This document shows positions 1 to 13,500 of a DNA stretch of 64,000 bases, one piece after another (positions within the stretch are counted from its first letter, which is position 1; every line of letters begins with the position of its first letter). The notes under the pieces are model-generated. The model was not told the DNA's origin and did not search any database. It worked only from the letters and a program-made list of their open reading frames with translations. The DNA lies in the NCBI GenBank assembly GCA_950097015.1, contig CATNEN010000025.1:7244001-7308000 (forward strand), in the 5' to 3' direction. This DNA is from Macrostomum hystrix. Taxonomy: Eukaryota > Platyhelminthes > Macrostomidae. A program made the translations under genes and the position numbers.

Positions 1-118
1 TGCTGGAGGCGGAGAGTGGGTGGCTATCATGAGGGGCAGGAAACTGCTGGAGGCGGAGAGTGGGGTGGCTATCATGAGGGGCAGGAAACTGCTGGAGGCG
101 GAGAGTGGGGTGGCCGTC
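1..118. repeat. 44-45 bp tandem repeat at window edge
   Basis: About 2.6 copies of a GA/G-rich unit beginning TGCTGGAGGCGGAGAGTG. The second copy has one extra G, and the third diverges after GGTGGC. The array continues beyond the left edge of the window. It does not overlap a coding feature. Positions 119-464 are AT-rich with no recognisable gene. Confidence 0.85.
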
Positions 119-464
119 AGTGTGAAGGAGGTTCATTTTATTTTTCAAGAGTTTAATAAATAAGCGACAAGTTTTTTTCGCCACCATTTTAGAAGGTATA
201 ATATGCAGAATATGTTTTATTCTTGTTTTAAAAGGCGATTTATAATAATTAACTTTCTTTCAATAAATTGTTATTCATGGATGTTTGAAGAACAAAAAAT
301 ATAGTTTTGGTGATCACATCTTTCATTATGTTTTTAAAGTTAATGGTTTACCTGCATATCATTAACAATCAAGTAGTGGTTATGTTTTGGATACTGTGAA
401 ATATTTTTGAATCCTTCAATATCCTTAGATTTTATGCTAATTAAGTTTTTCAAAGTTTCAAGGC

Positions 465-959
465 TTTATTACAAAATTAAAGAAAATATTACATCCATAG
501 GCTACAGTTATTTATTTTCATTATTCTACTATGCTCTGAAGGATCCAATTTATCACATAGCCTACTTAAAGTAGCTTAAATAAAAATATCACCCAAACAC
601 CGGATGCAATAAAAAGATAAATTTTCTTGTCTTTCTTATTACGATAAAATGACGCAAAAATAGTGGGAAAATTCGCTAACTTTCGGCGGAATGTTAGTTA
701 GCACAAATGCCTGTATTACCTATAGTATTACAAGCTAATTCAATCATCTGAAAGTGAGCCATGTTTCTCAAAGGAATCTAGCAAATAGTTGTTATGAAAC
801 CGGCTAGCTAAAAACCTGAGCCAATATCTAAAAAAGTCAGCCATTTCTTAGAAAGTTCAGTTAATTGAAGTCCATCTACAAAACACTTCCGCCAATAATA
901 CGAGCGTAAATAACAGCTTTCAACCAAAATAATATAATCCAATTAATGAGTCCAAGGTG
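465..959 (-). other. Probable 3' UTR of the giant gene
   Basis: AT-rich sequence follows the stop codon. Two AATAAA hexamers on the minus strand (511-516 and 465-470) lie about 450-490 bases past the stop and are the nearest plausible polyadenylation signals. No closer canonical signal was seen. Confidence 0.35.
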
Positions 960-1564
960 TCAGGTAGCCGGGCACGGAACCTGCTGGCAGCGGCAGGAGC
1001 CAATGACGGGCATGCGGAGCAGGCGGGTCTCGCCAGACTGGCACTTCACCGGCGTCGGTATCGGCGAGTAGGTGACGCGGTCCGGCTGGCAGCCGGTACA
1101 CCTGGCTCCTGGAAGTTCCAGCAGGTAGACCTGGCTGGCGGCGTTGTCGTCGACTCGCCTCGGCGCAATCAACGGAGAGGCCTGCGGGCAGTGGCCTCGG
1201 CAGTGGGGCACGCGGATTGGCTTGACCAGCTGACAGGCGGAGTCCAATCGGCTGATGGTGACCTCCTCGCGACTGCAGGCTGTAGGAGCGGCTCGGTAGC
1301 AGCAGCGCTTCGAGTCCTTGGCCTTCTGCTCGATGGGGAGTTACGAAAGAGAAGGTAGAAATGCCAGGTTTTTGTTTTAATTGTTTTATTGCAGCAGAAA
1401 TTATAGTGTCGTGCCGGAGTTCTCACCGGAGCAGTCTGGGCCATCCGTTCGTCATTCAGGCTGCAGGCAGGCATCTGGTCGACGCTGAGCGGAATTGTGC
1501 TAGTGCGGCCCTTGTCACAGGTCACCACCTGGCAGGCCGCCAAATCGACGGCGTAGCCGCCGTG
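960..1564 (-). CDS. Exons 26-27: C-terminal linker and cystine-knot (CTCK) domain, stop codon
   Basis: Exon 26 (1427-1564) is a linker of 46 residues in phase 0 at both ends with a few Cys. Exon 27 (960-1325) encodes a CTCK-type knot: CCYRAAPTAC, then DSACQL, HCRGHCP (the C-x-G-x-C core), RCTGCQP, VKCQSGE, and a terminal CRCQQVPC. The TGA stop lies at 960-962, six residues after the last Cys pair begins. In VWF, mucins and SCO-spondin this knot dimerises the chain through disulfides. Together with the N-terminal D modules it suggests end-to-end polymerisation. Confidence 0.82.
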
Positions 1565-4500
1565 CTGCAAGTGGCAGAGAAAAAAGTTGAAGTCTGTTTC
1601 ATTGACTAAATAAGTGCCGGAATGTTTCGACCTGGGAGTTCCTAATTCTTAATTACTCAACAGATTTTCGACAAACATCTGTCAGCATCATTTCAAAATT
1701 TTGTGTCTACTGGCCTTCAACTAGGCGACGCATCTGGATCTTCTAAAACGCTTCTGGAAACCTAAGAATAGCAACTCGAGGACACCAACTGTCTCACTGG
1801 ACTGAGATTCGAACTCCGGATCTCTCGTTAAGGAGTCCAAGGCTCTACGCCCTAGGCAACAGCCTCCACCATATGTACTACAGTACTACTAACACTCACA
1901 TTGAGAGTAGTATTGCCGCTGACGCATCTGTAGCACTCGGCCAGTGGCACGCAGGCGTCGCCTCGCTTCACCAGGCCGCGGGCGCAGACGCAGGCCTGCT
2001 CCGGACAGCGCTGCCGAGGCTGACCGAGGCCACCAGCAGAATAGCACTGCTCGTCGCATTCGCCGAATTCGTTGTAGCGCTGGCCGCTGGGACACAGAGA
2101 GTCTGTTTCGGGTGGGACAATTTAAGGAAACAAGTTGTTGAGCTTCGATCGACAGAAAAAATGTGGCATTCGAAATACCCCCGTGGTTTTTCTACTGTTA
2201 AGCAAGCTGTCAATCTGCTTCAAGAGTTGAATTAATTTACCGCAGCTCAGCGTCGAGTTGCACAGCTCGTACTTCACAGACGGTCCCTGGCAGGCCTTGG
2301 ACTCCAGGTAGTCGGAGTTGCGAGGCGAGCGCACAAACTTCTGCAGGCCCGGCTTGAGACGGCAGCCGGCGGTGCACTGACCCTCGGGTCGCCAGTTGGA
2401 CCAGTGGCACTCGTCTGAGCAGCTGGACAGCCGGCTGCATTTGAACACTCCATCCTGGCAGGTACTGATTTAATTGGTTATTAGAGATAGCGCGGATTTT
2501 AGTTTTTTTAGGTCGACTTTGTTTGATCAGATTAGTTTGAATAGCGAATTACGTGTTCAAGTTCTCACCAGTTCTTGCATCCCATGATGAGGCGCTCGCC
2601 CGGAGCAAACTCTTCCTTCGTTCCTGGACTTCTCCGGCCCATCAGCTCTTCATTCCAGCGGCAGCGGCAGACCTGCCTGGTCACGCAGCCGCCGTCCTGT
2701 TCATATTGACCGGCGGGGCAGGCGCACACAGTTGCCACGGTGTTGACGGCGGTGGCGGCGGTGACAATAGTGACGTTAGCAGTTGGTGCGGCGACGCACT
2801 TGTCCTCGCTGGCTAGATCAGCGCAGCGAACAACGCACTGACTCTGCCGCAGTGGCCGCTTAGTCATCGGGGCCCGACAGATGCTACTGGTCTGGCAGCC
2901 AGGTGTTAGGCAGGAGCGCAGCTGCCTGGCCTCTTCGCAGGCGCGGCCTCCGTTGGCCGGCTGTGCGATGACGCCACGCGATCGGACCTGTAGGCCGGCA
3001 CAGCCGGCGGCCGAAGATCGGACGCAGGCGCCCCAGGCGGACCAGGCGGCCTGGGAGCAGTCCACCGGGCAGGGCTTCGAGCAGGGCACATCCTCGCGTC
3101 GCAGCTCCGGGCATGGCGTGCCACCGTCCGATGGAAGTTGGAGAATGCGCCGGTAGAGGGTGCGGAAACCACTGGCCTGGGCAAAGCGGACCATGCAGTT
3201 AGCGTAGCAGGTGCCTTCGATCCATTCAGGCGACACAATACAGTCTCTCTTCGTTACTGTGATGCGTTTGTGGGGATGCCGTTTGTTGTTGACATAATAA
3301 TGTAAATACCAATAAAAACCAACTGCTACCACTATTTATCCTCTTGGGTAAAAAACTCACCTGGTGTTCTAGGCAGGCAGTCCTTCCATTCGATCGACTC
3401 CTCTTTGTCGAAAAATTCGCCACATTTTCTTAAATCGTCCGGGCAGACTCGGATGCATCGACGGCGCCGCTCTTGGCGTCGGTTGGCAGAGTCGGCGTTG
3501 ACACAAGCGCTCCAGGTAGACCAGGCTGACCAGACTGGTGCAGGGACCGGCTCGCCAGTCTTGGCCTTACTCACGCACTCAGTGCGGTTGGCATGGCAGA
3601 AGCTGAATAAATGGTCATGGCGGCAGCGGTGTGATTTGAAAGTATAAAACGAATGAATAAACCTTTAAGACTCTAAGGTGATACGATTATAAGACTAGGA
3701 GATCTAGTCTATTGTCTATTGAAAGACAGTAAAAGGAAGCTCTTATTATCAGATGCATTATCAGATTTTTCGCAAGGTCACACTGAAACGGACACAAAAG
3801 CTTACCACAAGGAGCATTGGTCCTGAGCCGGCATTGCCTGGCCTTCTGTGTACAAATCGCCGTTGTGATCCTTGCAGGTGTAGCCACATAGGCGAGCGTT
3901 GCAGTGGCGAGTCTCAATTAGGTCAGACTTGCCGCAACCAACGGCTTGTTTGGCTCCGCGATGGCCCTCCTGCAGCAGCTGTCGGGTCCGGTGGCTGACG
4001 CCCTCGCCGCAGCTTACAGAGCAGGCGGACCAGGCCGACCACTCGGTATAGAGGCGCTGGCAAGTGAGGTCAGGCTGGCAGGTAGGCTGGCCATTGAGGC
4101 AGACTGGCTTGTAGCTGAAGTGAAATTTGGTGGTGATTCGCTAGGCCTGGATTTCGGTAATGTACTCTTAGTTTGGGAGCTGATCACCTTTTGATGCGAG
4201 CAATACGAAATTTAGTCATACAAAAAAATCGATGGATTTCAACTCTGAACTCACCAAGCCGAGCACTTGATTGCATTTGTTGAACACGCGCACTTACTAG
4301 TCGCAACGCACTGACCTCTGGGATCCATTACTTGACCCTTGGGGCATAGGCAACCGCTAAGGCACGCGTCGGTCTGTGAGCAGAGAGTCTTCGTGTTAGC
4401 TCCGGCTGAGCATGCCACATCGCAGCCAGTGGCATTGTGGCAAGCGCTGTGAATTTGACCGCTAGAACAAGCGGCTCGCGCAGGTCGCAGCTGGCAAGGC

Positions 4501-7500
4501 TGCAGCTCTCGGTCGGCACCGGGGCAGCTGCCAATCGGCTGGCGGCGCCGCTCTCGCACGCCAATATCGTTTCCAGCGCCGCCAGTGCAGTTGCTCCATG
4601 GCGCCCAACTTGACCAGGCGCAGCCAGGACAGGGCTCCAGGCCGCATACCTGCGTGTCCGTGAAACCTGCTGATTGGCAAGCGGCACCGTCGCCAACCGC
4701 CGGCTTGTAAACCGTTCGGCGTCGTGTCTGCAACCCTCCACCGCAGGTAACGCTGCAAGCAGCCCACGGCTGCCAGGCACTCCATTGACAGTCGCTCGGA
4801 CAGCGCTGAAGCTGGCAAGCGAAGCCACCGTCTTTGCAGGTGCAGTGAAGACAGCCAACCTTCAGCACGGTTCCGCTCTCAAGTCTATCGCCATCGTTCA
4901 CCACTTCCAGAGCATTGGAGAGGCCAGGCTTGCCGTCTCGCTCCACCCACATCTCGGCGTGATAATAGTCGTCTGTTAGAATCCACTGCAGCTTGGCTCT
5001 ACTGTAAACACAGTAGCAATCCACACCTGAGCAAGCTCGAGACTCGTTTGCATGTCCTGATACGGCGCAGGCGGGTCCACTGCACTGACGGAAGCGGTAC
5101 TGCTTGCCTTCGCCGCAGTGCGCGCTGCAGTTTGACCAGGTTGTCCACGTAGACCATGAAGCCAGCGAGCTGTCCTGACCTCCAACACAGGTTGTCTTGC
5201 CGGAAGTGCATGTGCAGTTGCTGCCACCGACCAGCACCCAGCCGCTAGTTGTTTGTGAAACGGCAAGCGTGGTAGCTGAGACAGAAATAGGCCTTGAAGG
5301 CGTTGTCTGGAGGGCGCCAGGAGCGCCTGATGAGGCACGCGGCCCGGCTGGTGGGCCTCCTGGGAACTGTGGCGCGACTGGCTTGATCGTCGATGGCCTC
5401 GTGGATGTTTGCGAATGCTGGCTTGACCCGCTTGTGTGACGACTTGTGATGCTTGGCATGGATCGAGTAGTTGGTGTTGAGCGCTTAGTAAACTGAGAAG
5501 GCTTCTGAGTTGTTAGCAGAGCAGGCAGGTTTGGCAGCGTAGGAATGAACAAGTTAACGCGATCATCAGCAGCTGTTCCGCGATGTCTAGCTGCCTGACT
5601 GGACATCATATCTGGCTTCCTTGTGGTTGTAACAGCGGACACAGCGGCCGTATGAGGGCCGGCTGGAACTGGCTGAAGGCCAGGCCGGTTGACTGGGGTC
5701 TGTTCTTTAGGCTGCTTTGTTGAAGATTTAACTGGGTCAGCAGGTCCTGAAGGGCGAGTCACGGATGGATTCAATGGTTTCACCTCGGGCTTTGCGATCG
5801 GATTGAAAGAGGTGCCTCCAGGTAGACGGAAAACTGGTTGAGCAGGGTTGAACTGACCGAAGCTACTTCCGCCGGGCGGGCGGAACGCTGGTGGAGGCCT
5901 AAACTGGCCAGGCAGTTGCAATGCCGGACTGCGCACTGCTGGAACTGGCAATCGGAACCGGGGCGGAGGGCGGAACGCAAAATGTTGGTAAAATCCGCGA
6001 TTGCCGCCATGCATCGGAGGAGGCGGTACTGGTAGTCGCATGATGCTGTGCGGTGGTGTAACGCGGAATGCAGCTAGTGTGTTTGGCTTGAATGGGGCCT
6101 GTCCAGGAGCGACGAAGTTCTTCACAGTGAAGCTACCAAACGATCCTTTCGTCACGCCAGCAAAAAACGCCGCTGGAGTGGCGACGTTGGATGGCGCGAC
6201 GGGACTTGCCTTACCAGAAGCAGTCGTGGTTACGGAGGCTGCCGCGGTCGTGGTCGATACGGCAGCTGAAGTAGAAGTCGATGCTGCTCTTGAAGTAGAT
6301 CCTGGCGGTAGCACGGGTATCAAAAGATTCAGGCCATCAGGGGCAGCAGTTCCACGAATTCTGGCCGGTGTCGTCGCCGATGAGGTCGAAGTTGTTGAGT
6401 GGGTCTTGATAGTCGTAGTCACCACACCCACAGGTAGCTTCGGTATAAGCATGCCGACGCGATCCGGTGCTGCTGTACCTCTGATGCGTGGAGGCAGCGG
6501 GCTGGACGAAGGTGGAGTACTGAGGCTGACGACTCCGCTAGCCCCTGACGACTTTTGTAGACCCAAGCTGAGAGCCGAAGTAGTAATGACTCCGCCACTC
6601 AGTACTGTTGGCAGAGCTGGAATCAGCAGATTAAGATCCGGGATGAGCATCGACATGCGATCCGGAGCGGCGGTGCCGCGAATGCGAGCAGCCTGGCTGG
6701 ACATGAAAAAAATCGAGCTGCTGGCTTTAGCGCCTGGCGTTGTTGTTCCATTCAAACTAATTGTTATGGTCGTCGGCGATAGTCCTGGGCAGCGACACTG
6801 CGATTGTGGCACACACCTGCCGTCCTGCAGGTAATAACCAGGCTTGCAGAAACACCCGGGCACACAGGCAGACGACATGACACATGAAGAAAGTTCGGAC
6901 AGGTGGCCACAAGTGAGCGGACAGTGATTAGAGCAGTTCGTCCAGGCTGCGTTAGGATCCTTGCACACTAAAACATATTCGGAGTTAGATCATTTAGTTG
7001 GCAGGCAAAACGGTTTCGTGCCAGCGATTTAAAATCGCAGATTTTTTTCTAACAGAACTTACAGCACTTTTCGGCATTCGGACACCAACGAGACTCCGGT
7101 TTTACGATCATTTTGCAGAAACTAGACAAGACGACTCCGCGCGGCTCTCGCTTTCGCTCGGAAAGCAAAGTGTTGCACTGGCCCAAGCATGGACTCCAAG
7201 GACCCCATTCACCAAGGTTGCACTCGTCTTCTGAAAGAAAAATATTGCAGTTGCTTTCGATGCCTGATCGTATGCACCAGTCAAGAAAACGAAGGCACTC
7301 ACTTTGACATCTTCGAATAAAGCACGGCTGACGTTCCACCTGGTTGAAGCACTTCTCCAGTGTTGTCAAGTTTCCTGTTTCAAACACATCCCGGAAGCTA
7401 GGACGGCAAATTTTCATGCGACTTCTAAAACCACCGTCACAATCGGAGGAACAGTTCGACCAAGATGACCACGAAGAACAATCATAAAGTGGCTCCCATG

Positions 7501-10500
7501 ACCTTTTGCGGCACATACTAAAAATTATATGTTAAAACGAAGCATATTTGCACTACACATAACATATACGACCCAATTACAAAAAAGCGATACGACAATA
7601 ATATTATTAAAGAAAACTTACTGGTAGTTACAACTCCGGTCTCCAAAAGTTAAAATCGATCCCTCCGAAAAAGTCGATCCATTAAACGAACAATTCCTAC
7701 AAGGCTCCTGGCATGAAACAACGTCAACATTCAGCATCGATGAAAAAACGACAGAAACTGAAACAAAAACAAACTTCGGCAGCTTCGGCAGCTCTGGCAG
7801 TGCCACGTTCTCTAGATCGCTCGGTCGCAGTGCACTTCCTGGTCGAGGCGTCACCTTGTTCACCTGCACGTACTTCTCTGGCTTGTCCTCGTCGCCGACA
7901 AACACGGTCACCTCGCTCACCGAGTCGGGAGTGCTGCTCGAGAGCACCACCTTCATCAGGCTGGCAGTATTTGGCAGTTTAGTTACATCGAAGGTCAGCT
8001 GAGTAACACTACCAGGCTGAACAGGTAGTCCGCGACCTCCAGGCAGCACCTCGTTTCTCTCACCGACTGGGACCTCCTTCTTCTCTGGCAGTTTCTCGAC
8101 TCTGGTCAGGGCGCTGCGTGGCAGCTCGCCGCTCTCAAACAGTTTCACACTTTTGCGCAGGCACTGGGCCGGTCGTCTGGTTGTGGTGGTCGCAGGCACA
8201 GGCGTTGTGGTCGTCTTTCCTCCCGCCGCCGGCAGAGATGGCATCGGGAAGGTGAGCTTCTCAGCAGCTGGTGTTCCGCGCGATCTGCCAGACGTGCTGG
8301 CTGCAGCGCGTGTTGTAGTCGTCAAAACGGTGGTCTTCGGCTCGTGACAGGCCTTTAGCTCAGCCTTGATTTTGGTCGCCTTGCCGGGCTGCGTCTTCAC
8401 TGTGACGCGAACAAACTTCGGCAGCTTCGGCAGCTCTGGCAGTGCCACGTTCTCTAGATCGCTCGGTCGCAGTGCACTTCCTGGTCGAGGCGTCACCTTG
8501 TTCACCTGCACGTACTTCTCTGGCTTGTCCTCGTCGCCGACAAACACGGTCACCTCGCTCACCGAGTCGGGAGTGCTGCTCGAGAGCACCACCTTCATCA
8601 GGCTGGCAGTATTTGGCAGTTTAGTTACATCGAAGGTCAGCTGAGTAACACTACCAGGCTGAACAGGTAGTCCGCGACCTCCAGGCAGCACCTCGTTTCT
8701 CTCACCGACTGGGACCTCCTTCTTCTCTGGCAGTTTCTCGACTCTGGTCAGGGCGCTGCGTGGCAGCTCGCCGCTCTCAAACAGTTTCACACTCTTGCGC
8801 AGGCACTGGGCCGGTCGTCTGGTTGTGGTGGTCGCAGGCACAGGCGTTGTGGTCGTCTTTCCTCCCGCCGCCGGCAGAGATGGCATCGGGAAGGTGAGCT
8901 TCTCAGCAGCTGGTGTTCCGCGCGATCTGCCAGACGTGCTGGCTGCAGCGCGTGTTGTAGTCGTCAAAACGGTGGTCTTCGGCTCGTGACAGGCCTTTAG
9001 CTCAGCCTTGATTTTGGTCGCCTTGCCGGGCTGCGTCTTCACTGTGACGCGAACAAACTTCGGCAGCTTCGGCAGCTCTGGCAGTGCCACGTTCTCTAGA
9101 TCGCTCGGTCGCAGTGCACTTCCTGGTCGAGGCGTCACCTTGTTCACCTGCACGTACTTCTCTGGCTTGTCCTCGTCGCCGACAAACACGGTCACCTCGC
9201 TCACCGAGTCGGGAGTGCTGCTCGAGAGCACCACCTTCATCAGGCTGGCAGTATTTGGCAGTTTAGTTACATCGAAGGTCAGCTGAGTAACACTACCAGG
9301 CTGAACAGGTAGTCCGCGACCTCCAGGCAGCACCTCGTTTCTCTCACCGACTGGGACCTCCTTCTTCTCTGGCAGTTTCTCGACTCTGGTCAGGGCGCTG
9401 CGTGGCAGCTCGCCGCTCTCAAACAGTTTCACACTTTTGCGCAGGCACTGGGCCGGTCGTCTGGTTGTGGTGGTCGCAGGCACAGGCGTTGTGGTCGTCT
9501 TTCCTCCCGCCGCCGGCAGAGATGGCATCGGGAAGGTGAGCTTCTCAGCAGCTGGTGTTCCGCGCGATCTGCCAGACGTGCTGGCTGCAGCGCGTGTTGT
9601 AGTCGTCAAAACGGTGGTCTTCGGCTCGTGACAGGCCTTTAGCTCAGCCTTGATTTTGGTCGCCTTGCCGGGCTGCGTCTTCACTGTGACGCGAACAAAC
9701 TTCGGCAGCTTCGGCAGCTCTGGCAGTGCCACGTTCTCTAGATCGCTCGGTCGCAGTGCACTTCCTGGTCGAGGCGTCACCTTGTTCACCTGCACGTACT
9801 TCTCTGGCTTGTCCTCGTCGCCGACAAACACGGTCACCTCGCTCACCGAGTCGGGAGTGCTGCTCGAGAGCACCACCTTCATCAGGCTGGCAGTATTTGG
9901 CAGTTTAGTTACATCGAAGGTCAGCTGAGTAACACTACCAGGCTGAACAGGTAGTCCGCGACCTCCAGGCAGCACCTCGTTTCTCTCACCGACTGGGACC
10001 TCCTTCTTCTCTGGCAGTTTCTCGACTCTGGTCAGGGCGCTGCGTGGCAGCTCGCCGCTCTCAAACAGTTTCACACTCTTGCGCAGGCACTGGGCCGGTC
10101 GTCTGGTTGTGGTGGTCGCAGGCACAGGCGTTGTGGTCGTCTTTCCTCCCGCCGCCGGCAGAGATGGCATCGGGAAGGTGAGCTTCTCAGCAGCTGGTGT
10201 TCCGCGCGATCTGCCAGACGTGCTGGCTGCAGCGCGTGTTGTAGTCGTCAAAACGGTGGTCTTCGGCTCGTGACAGGCCTTTAGCTCAGCCTTGATTTTG
10301 GTCGCCTTGCCGGGCTGCGTCTTCACTGTGACGCGAACAAACTTCGGCAGCTTCGGCAGCTCTGGCAGTGCCACGTTCTCTAGATCGCTCGGTCGCAGTG
10401 CACTTCCTGGTCGAGGCGTCACCTTGTTCACCTGCACGTACTTCTCTGGCTTGTCCTCGTCGCCGACAAACACGGTCACCTCGCTCACCGAGTCGGGAGT

Positions 10501-13500
10501 GCTGCTCGAGAGCACCACCTTCATCAGGCTGGCAGTATTTGGCAGTTTAGTTACATCGAAGGTCAGCTGAGTAACACTACCAGGCTGAACAGGTAGTCCG
10601 CGACCTCCAGGCAGCACCTCGTTTCTCTCACCGACTGGGACCTCCTTCTTCTCTGGCAGTTTCTCGACTCTGGTCAGGGCGCTGCGTGGCAGCTCGCCGC
10701 TCTCAAACAGTTTCACACTCTTGCGCAGGCACTGGGCCGGTCGTCTGGTTGTGGTGGTCGCAGGCACAGGCGTTGTGGTCGTCTTTCCTCCCGCCGCCGG
10801 CAGAGATGGCATCGGGAAGGTGAGCTTCTCAGCAGCTGGTGTTCCGCGCGATCTGCCAGACGTGCTGGCTGCAGCGCGTGTTGTAGTCGTCAAAACGGTG
10901 GTCTTCGGCTCGTGACAGGCCTTTAGCTCAGCCTTGATTTTGGTCGCCTTGCCGGGCTGCGTCTTCACTGTGACGCGAACAAACTTCGGCAGCTTCGGCA
11001 GCTCTGGCAGTGCCACGTTCTCTAGATCGCTCGGTCGCAGTGCACTTCCTGGTCGAGGCGTCACCTTGTTCACCTGCACGTACTTCTCTGGCTTGTCCTC
11101 GTCGCCGACAAACACGGTCACCTCGCTCACCGAGTCGGGAGTGCTGCTCGAGAGCACCACCTTCATCAGGCTGGCAGTATTTGGCAGTTTAGTTACATCG
11201 AAGGTCAGCTGAGTAACACTACCAGGCTGAACAGGTAGTCCGCGACCTCCAGGCAGCACCTCGTTTCTCTCACCGACTGGGACCTCCTTCTTCTCTGGCA
11301 GTTTCTCGACTCTGGTCAGGGCGCTGCGTGGCAGCTCGCCGCTCTCAAACAGTTTCACACTCTTGCGCAGGCACTGGGCCGGTCGTCTGGTTGTGGTGGT
11401 CGCAGGCACAGGCGTTGTGGTCGTCTTTCCTCCCGCCGCCGGCAGAGATGGCATCGGGAAGGTGAGCTTCTCAGCAGCTGGTGTTCCGCGCGATCTGCCA
11501 GACGTGCTGGCTGCAGCGCGTGTTGTAGTCGTCAAAACGGTGGTCTTCGGCTCGTGACAGGCCTTTAGCTCAGCCTTGATTTTGGTCGCCTTGCCGGGCT
11601 GCGTCTTCACTGTGACGCGAACAAACTTCGGCAGCTTCGGCAGCTCTGGCAGTGCCACGTTCTCTAGATCGCTCGGTCGCAGTGCACTTCCTGGTCGAGG
11701 CGTCACCTTGTTCACCTGCACGTACTTCTCTGGCTTGTCCTCGTCGCCGACAAACACGGTCACCTCGCTCACCGAGTCGGGAGTGCTGCTCGAGAGCACC
11801 ACCTTCATCAGGCTGGCAGTATTTGGCAGTTTAGTTACATCGAAGGTCAGCTGAGTAACACTACCAGGCTGAACAGGTAGTCCGCGACCTCCAGGCAGCA
11901 CCTCGTTTCTCTCACCGACTGGGACCTCCTTCTTCTCTGGCAGTTTCTCGACTCTGGTCAGGGCGCTGCGTGGCAGCTCGCCGCTCTCAAACAGTTTCAC
12001 ACTCTTGCGCAGGCACTGGGCCGGTCGTCTGGTTGTGGTGGTCGCAGGCACAGGCGTTGTGGTCGTCTTTCCTCCCGCCGCCGGCAGAGATGGCATCGGG
12101 AAGGTGAGCTTCTCAGCAGCTGGTGTTCCGCGCGATCTGCCAGACGTGCTGGCTGCAGCGCGTGTTGTAGTCGTCAAAACGGTGGTCTTCGGCTCGTGAC
12201 AGGCCTTTAGCTCAGCCTTGATTTTGGTCGCCTTGCCGGGCTGCGTCTTCACTGTGACGCGAACAAACTTCGGCAGCTTCGGCAGCTCTGGCAGTGCCAC
12301 GTTCTCTAGATCGCTCGGTCGCAGTGCACTTCCTGGTCGAGGCGTCACCTTGTTCACCTGCACGTACTTCTCTGGCTTGTCCTCGTCGCCGACAAACACG
12401 GTCACCTCGCTCACCGAGTCGGGAGTGCTGCTCGAGAGCACCACCTTCATCAGGCTGGCAGTATTTGGCAGTTTAGTTACATCGAAGGTCAGCTGAGTAA
12501 CACTACCAGGCTGAACAGGTAGTCCGCGACCTCCAGGCAGCACCTCGTTTCTCTCACCGACTGGGACCTCCTTCTTCTCTGGCAGTTTCTCGACTCTGGT
12601 CAGGGCGCTGCGTGGCAGCTCGCCGCTCTCAAACAGTTTCACACTCTTGCGCAGGCACTGGGCCGGTCGTCTGGTTGTGGTGGTCGCAGGCACAGGCGTT
12701 GTGGTCGTCTTTCCTCCCGCCGCCGGCAGAGATGGCATCGGGAAGGTGAGCTTCTCAGCAGCTGGTGTTCCGCGCGATCTGCCAGACGTGCTGGCTGCAG
12801 CGCGTGTTGTAGTCGTCAAAACGGTGGTCTTCGGCTCGTGACAGGCCTTTAGCTCAGCCTTGATTTTGGTCGCCTTGCCGGGCTGCGTCTTCACTGTGAC
12901 GCGAACAAACTTCGGCAGCTTCGGCAGCTCTGGCAGTGCCACGTTCTCTAGATCGCTCGGTCGCAGTGCACTTCCTGGTCGAGGCGTCACCTTGTTCACC
13001 TGCACGTACTTCTCTGGCTTGTCCTCGTCGCCGACAAACACGGTCACCTCGCTCACCGAGTCGGGAGTGCTGCTCGAGAGCACCACCTTCATCAGGCTGG
13101 CAGTATTTGGCAGTTTAGTTACATCGAAGGTCAGCTGAGTAACACTACCAGGCTGAACAGGTAGTCCGCGACCTCCAGGCAGCACCTCGTTTCTCTCACC
13201 GACTGGGACCTCCTTCTTCTCTGGCAGTTTCTCGACTCTGGTCAGGGCGCTGCGTGGCAGCTCGCCGCTCTCAAACAGTTTCACACTCTTGCGCAGGCAC
13301 TGGGCCGGTCGTCTGGTTGTGGTGGTCGCAGGCACAGGCGTTGTGGTCGTCTTTCCTCCCGCCGCCGGCAGAGATGGCATCGGGAAGGTGAGCTTCTCAG
13401 CAGCTGGTGTTCCGCGCGATCTGCCAGACGTGCTGGCTGCAGCGCGTGTTGTAGTCGTCAAAACGGTGGTCTTCGGCTCGTGACAGGCCTTTAGCTCAGC

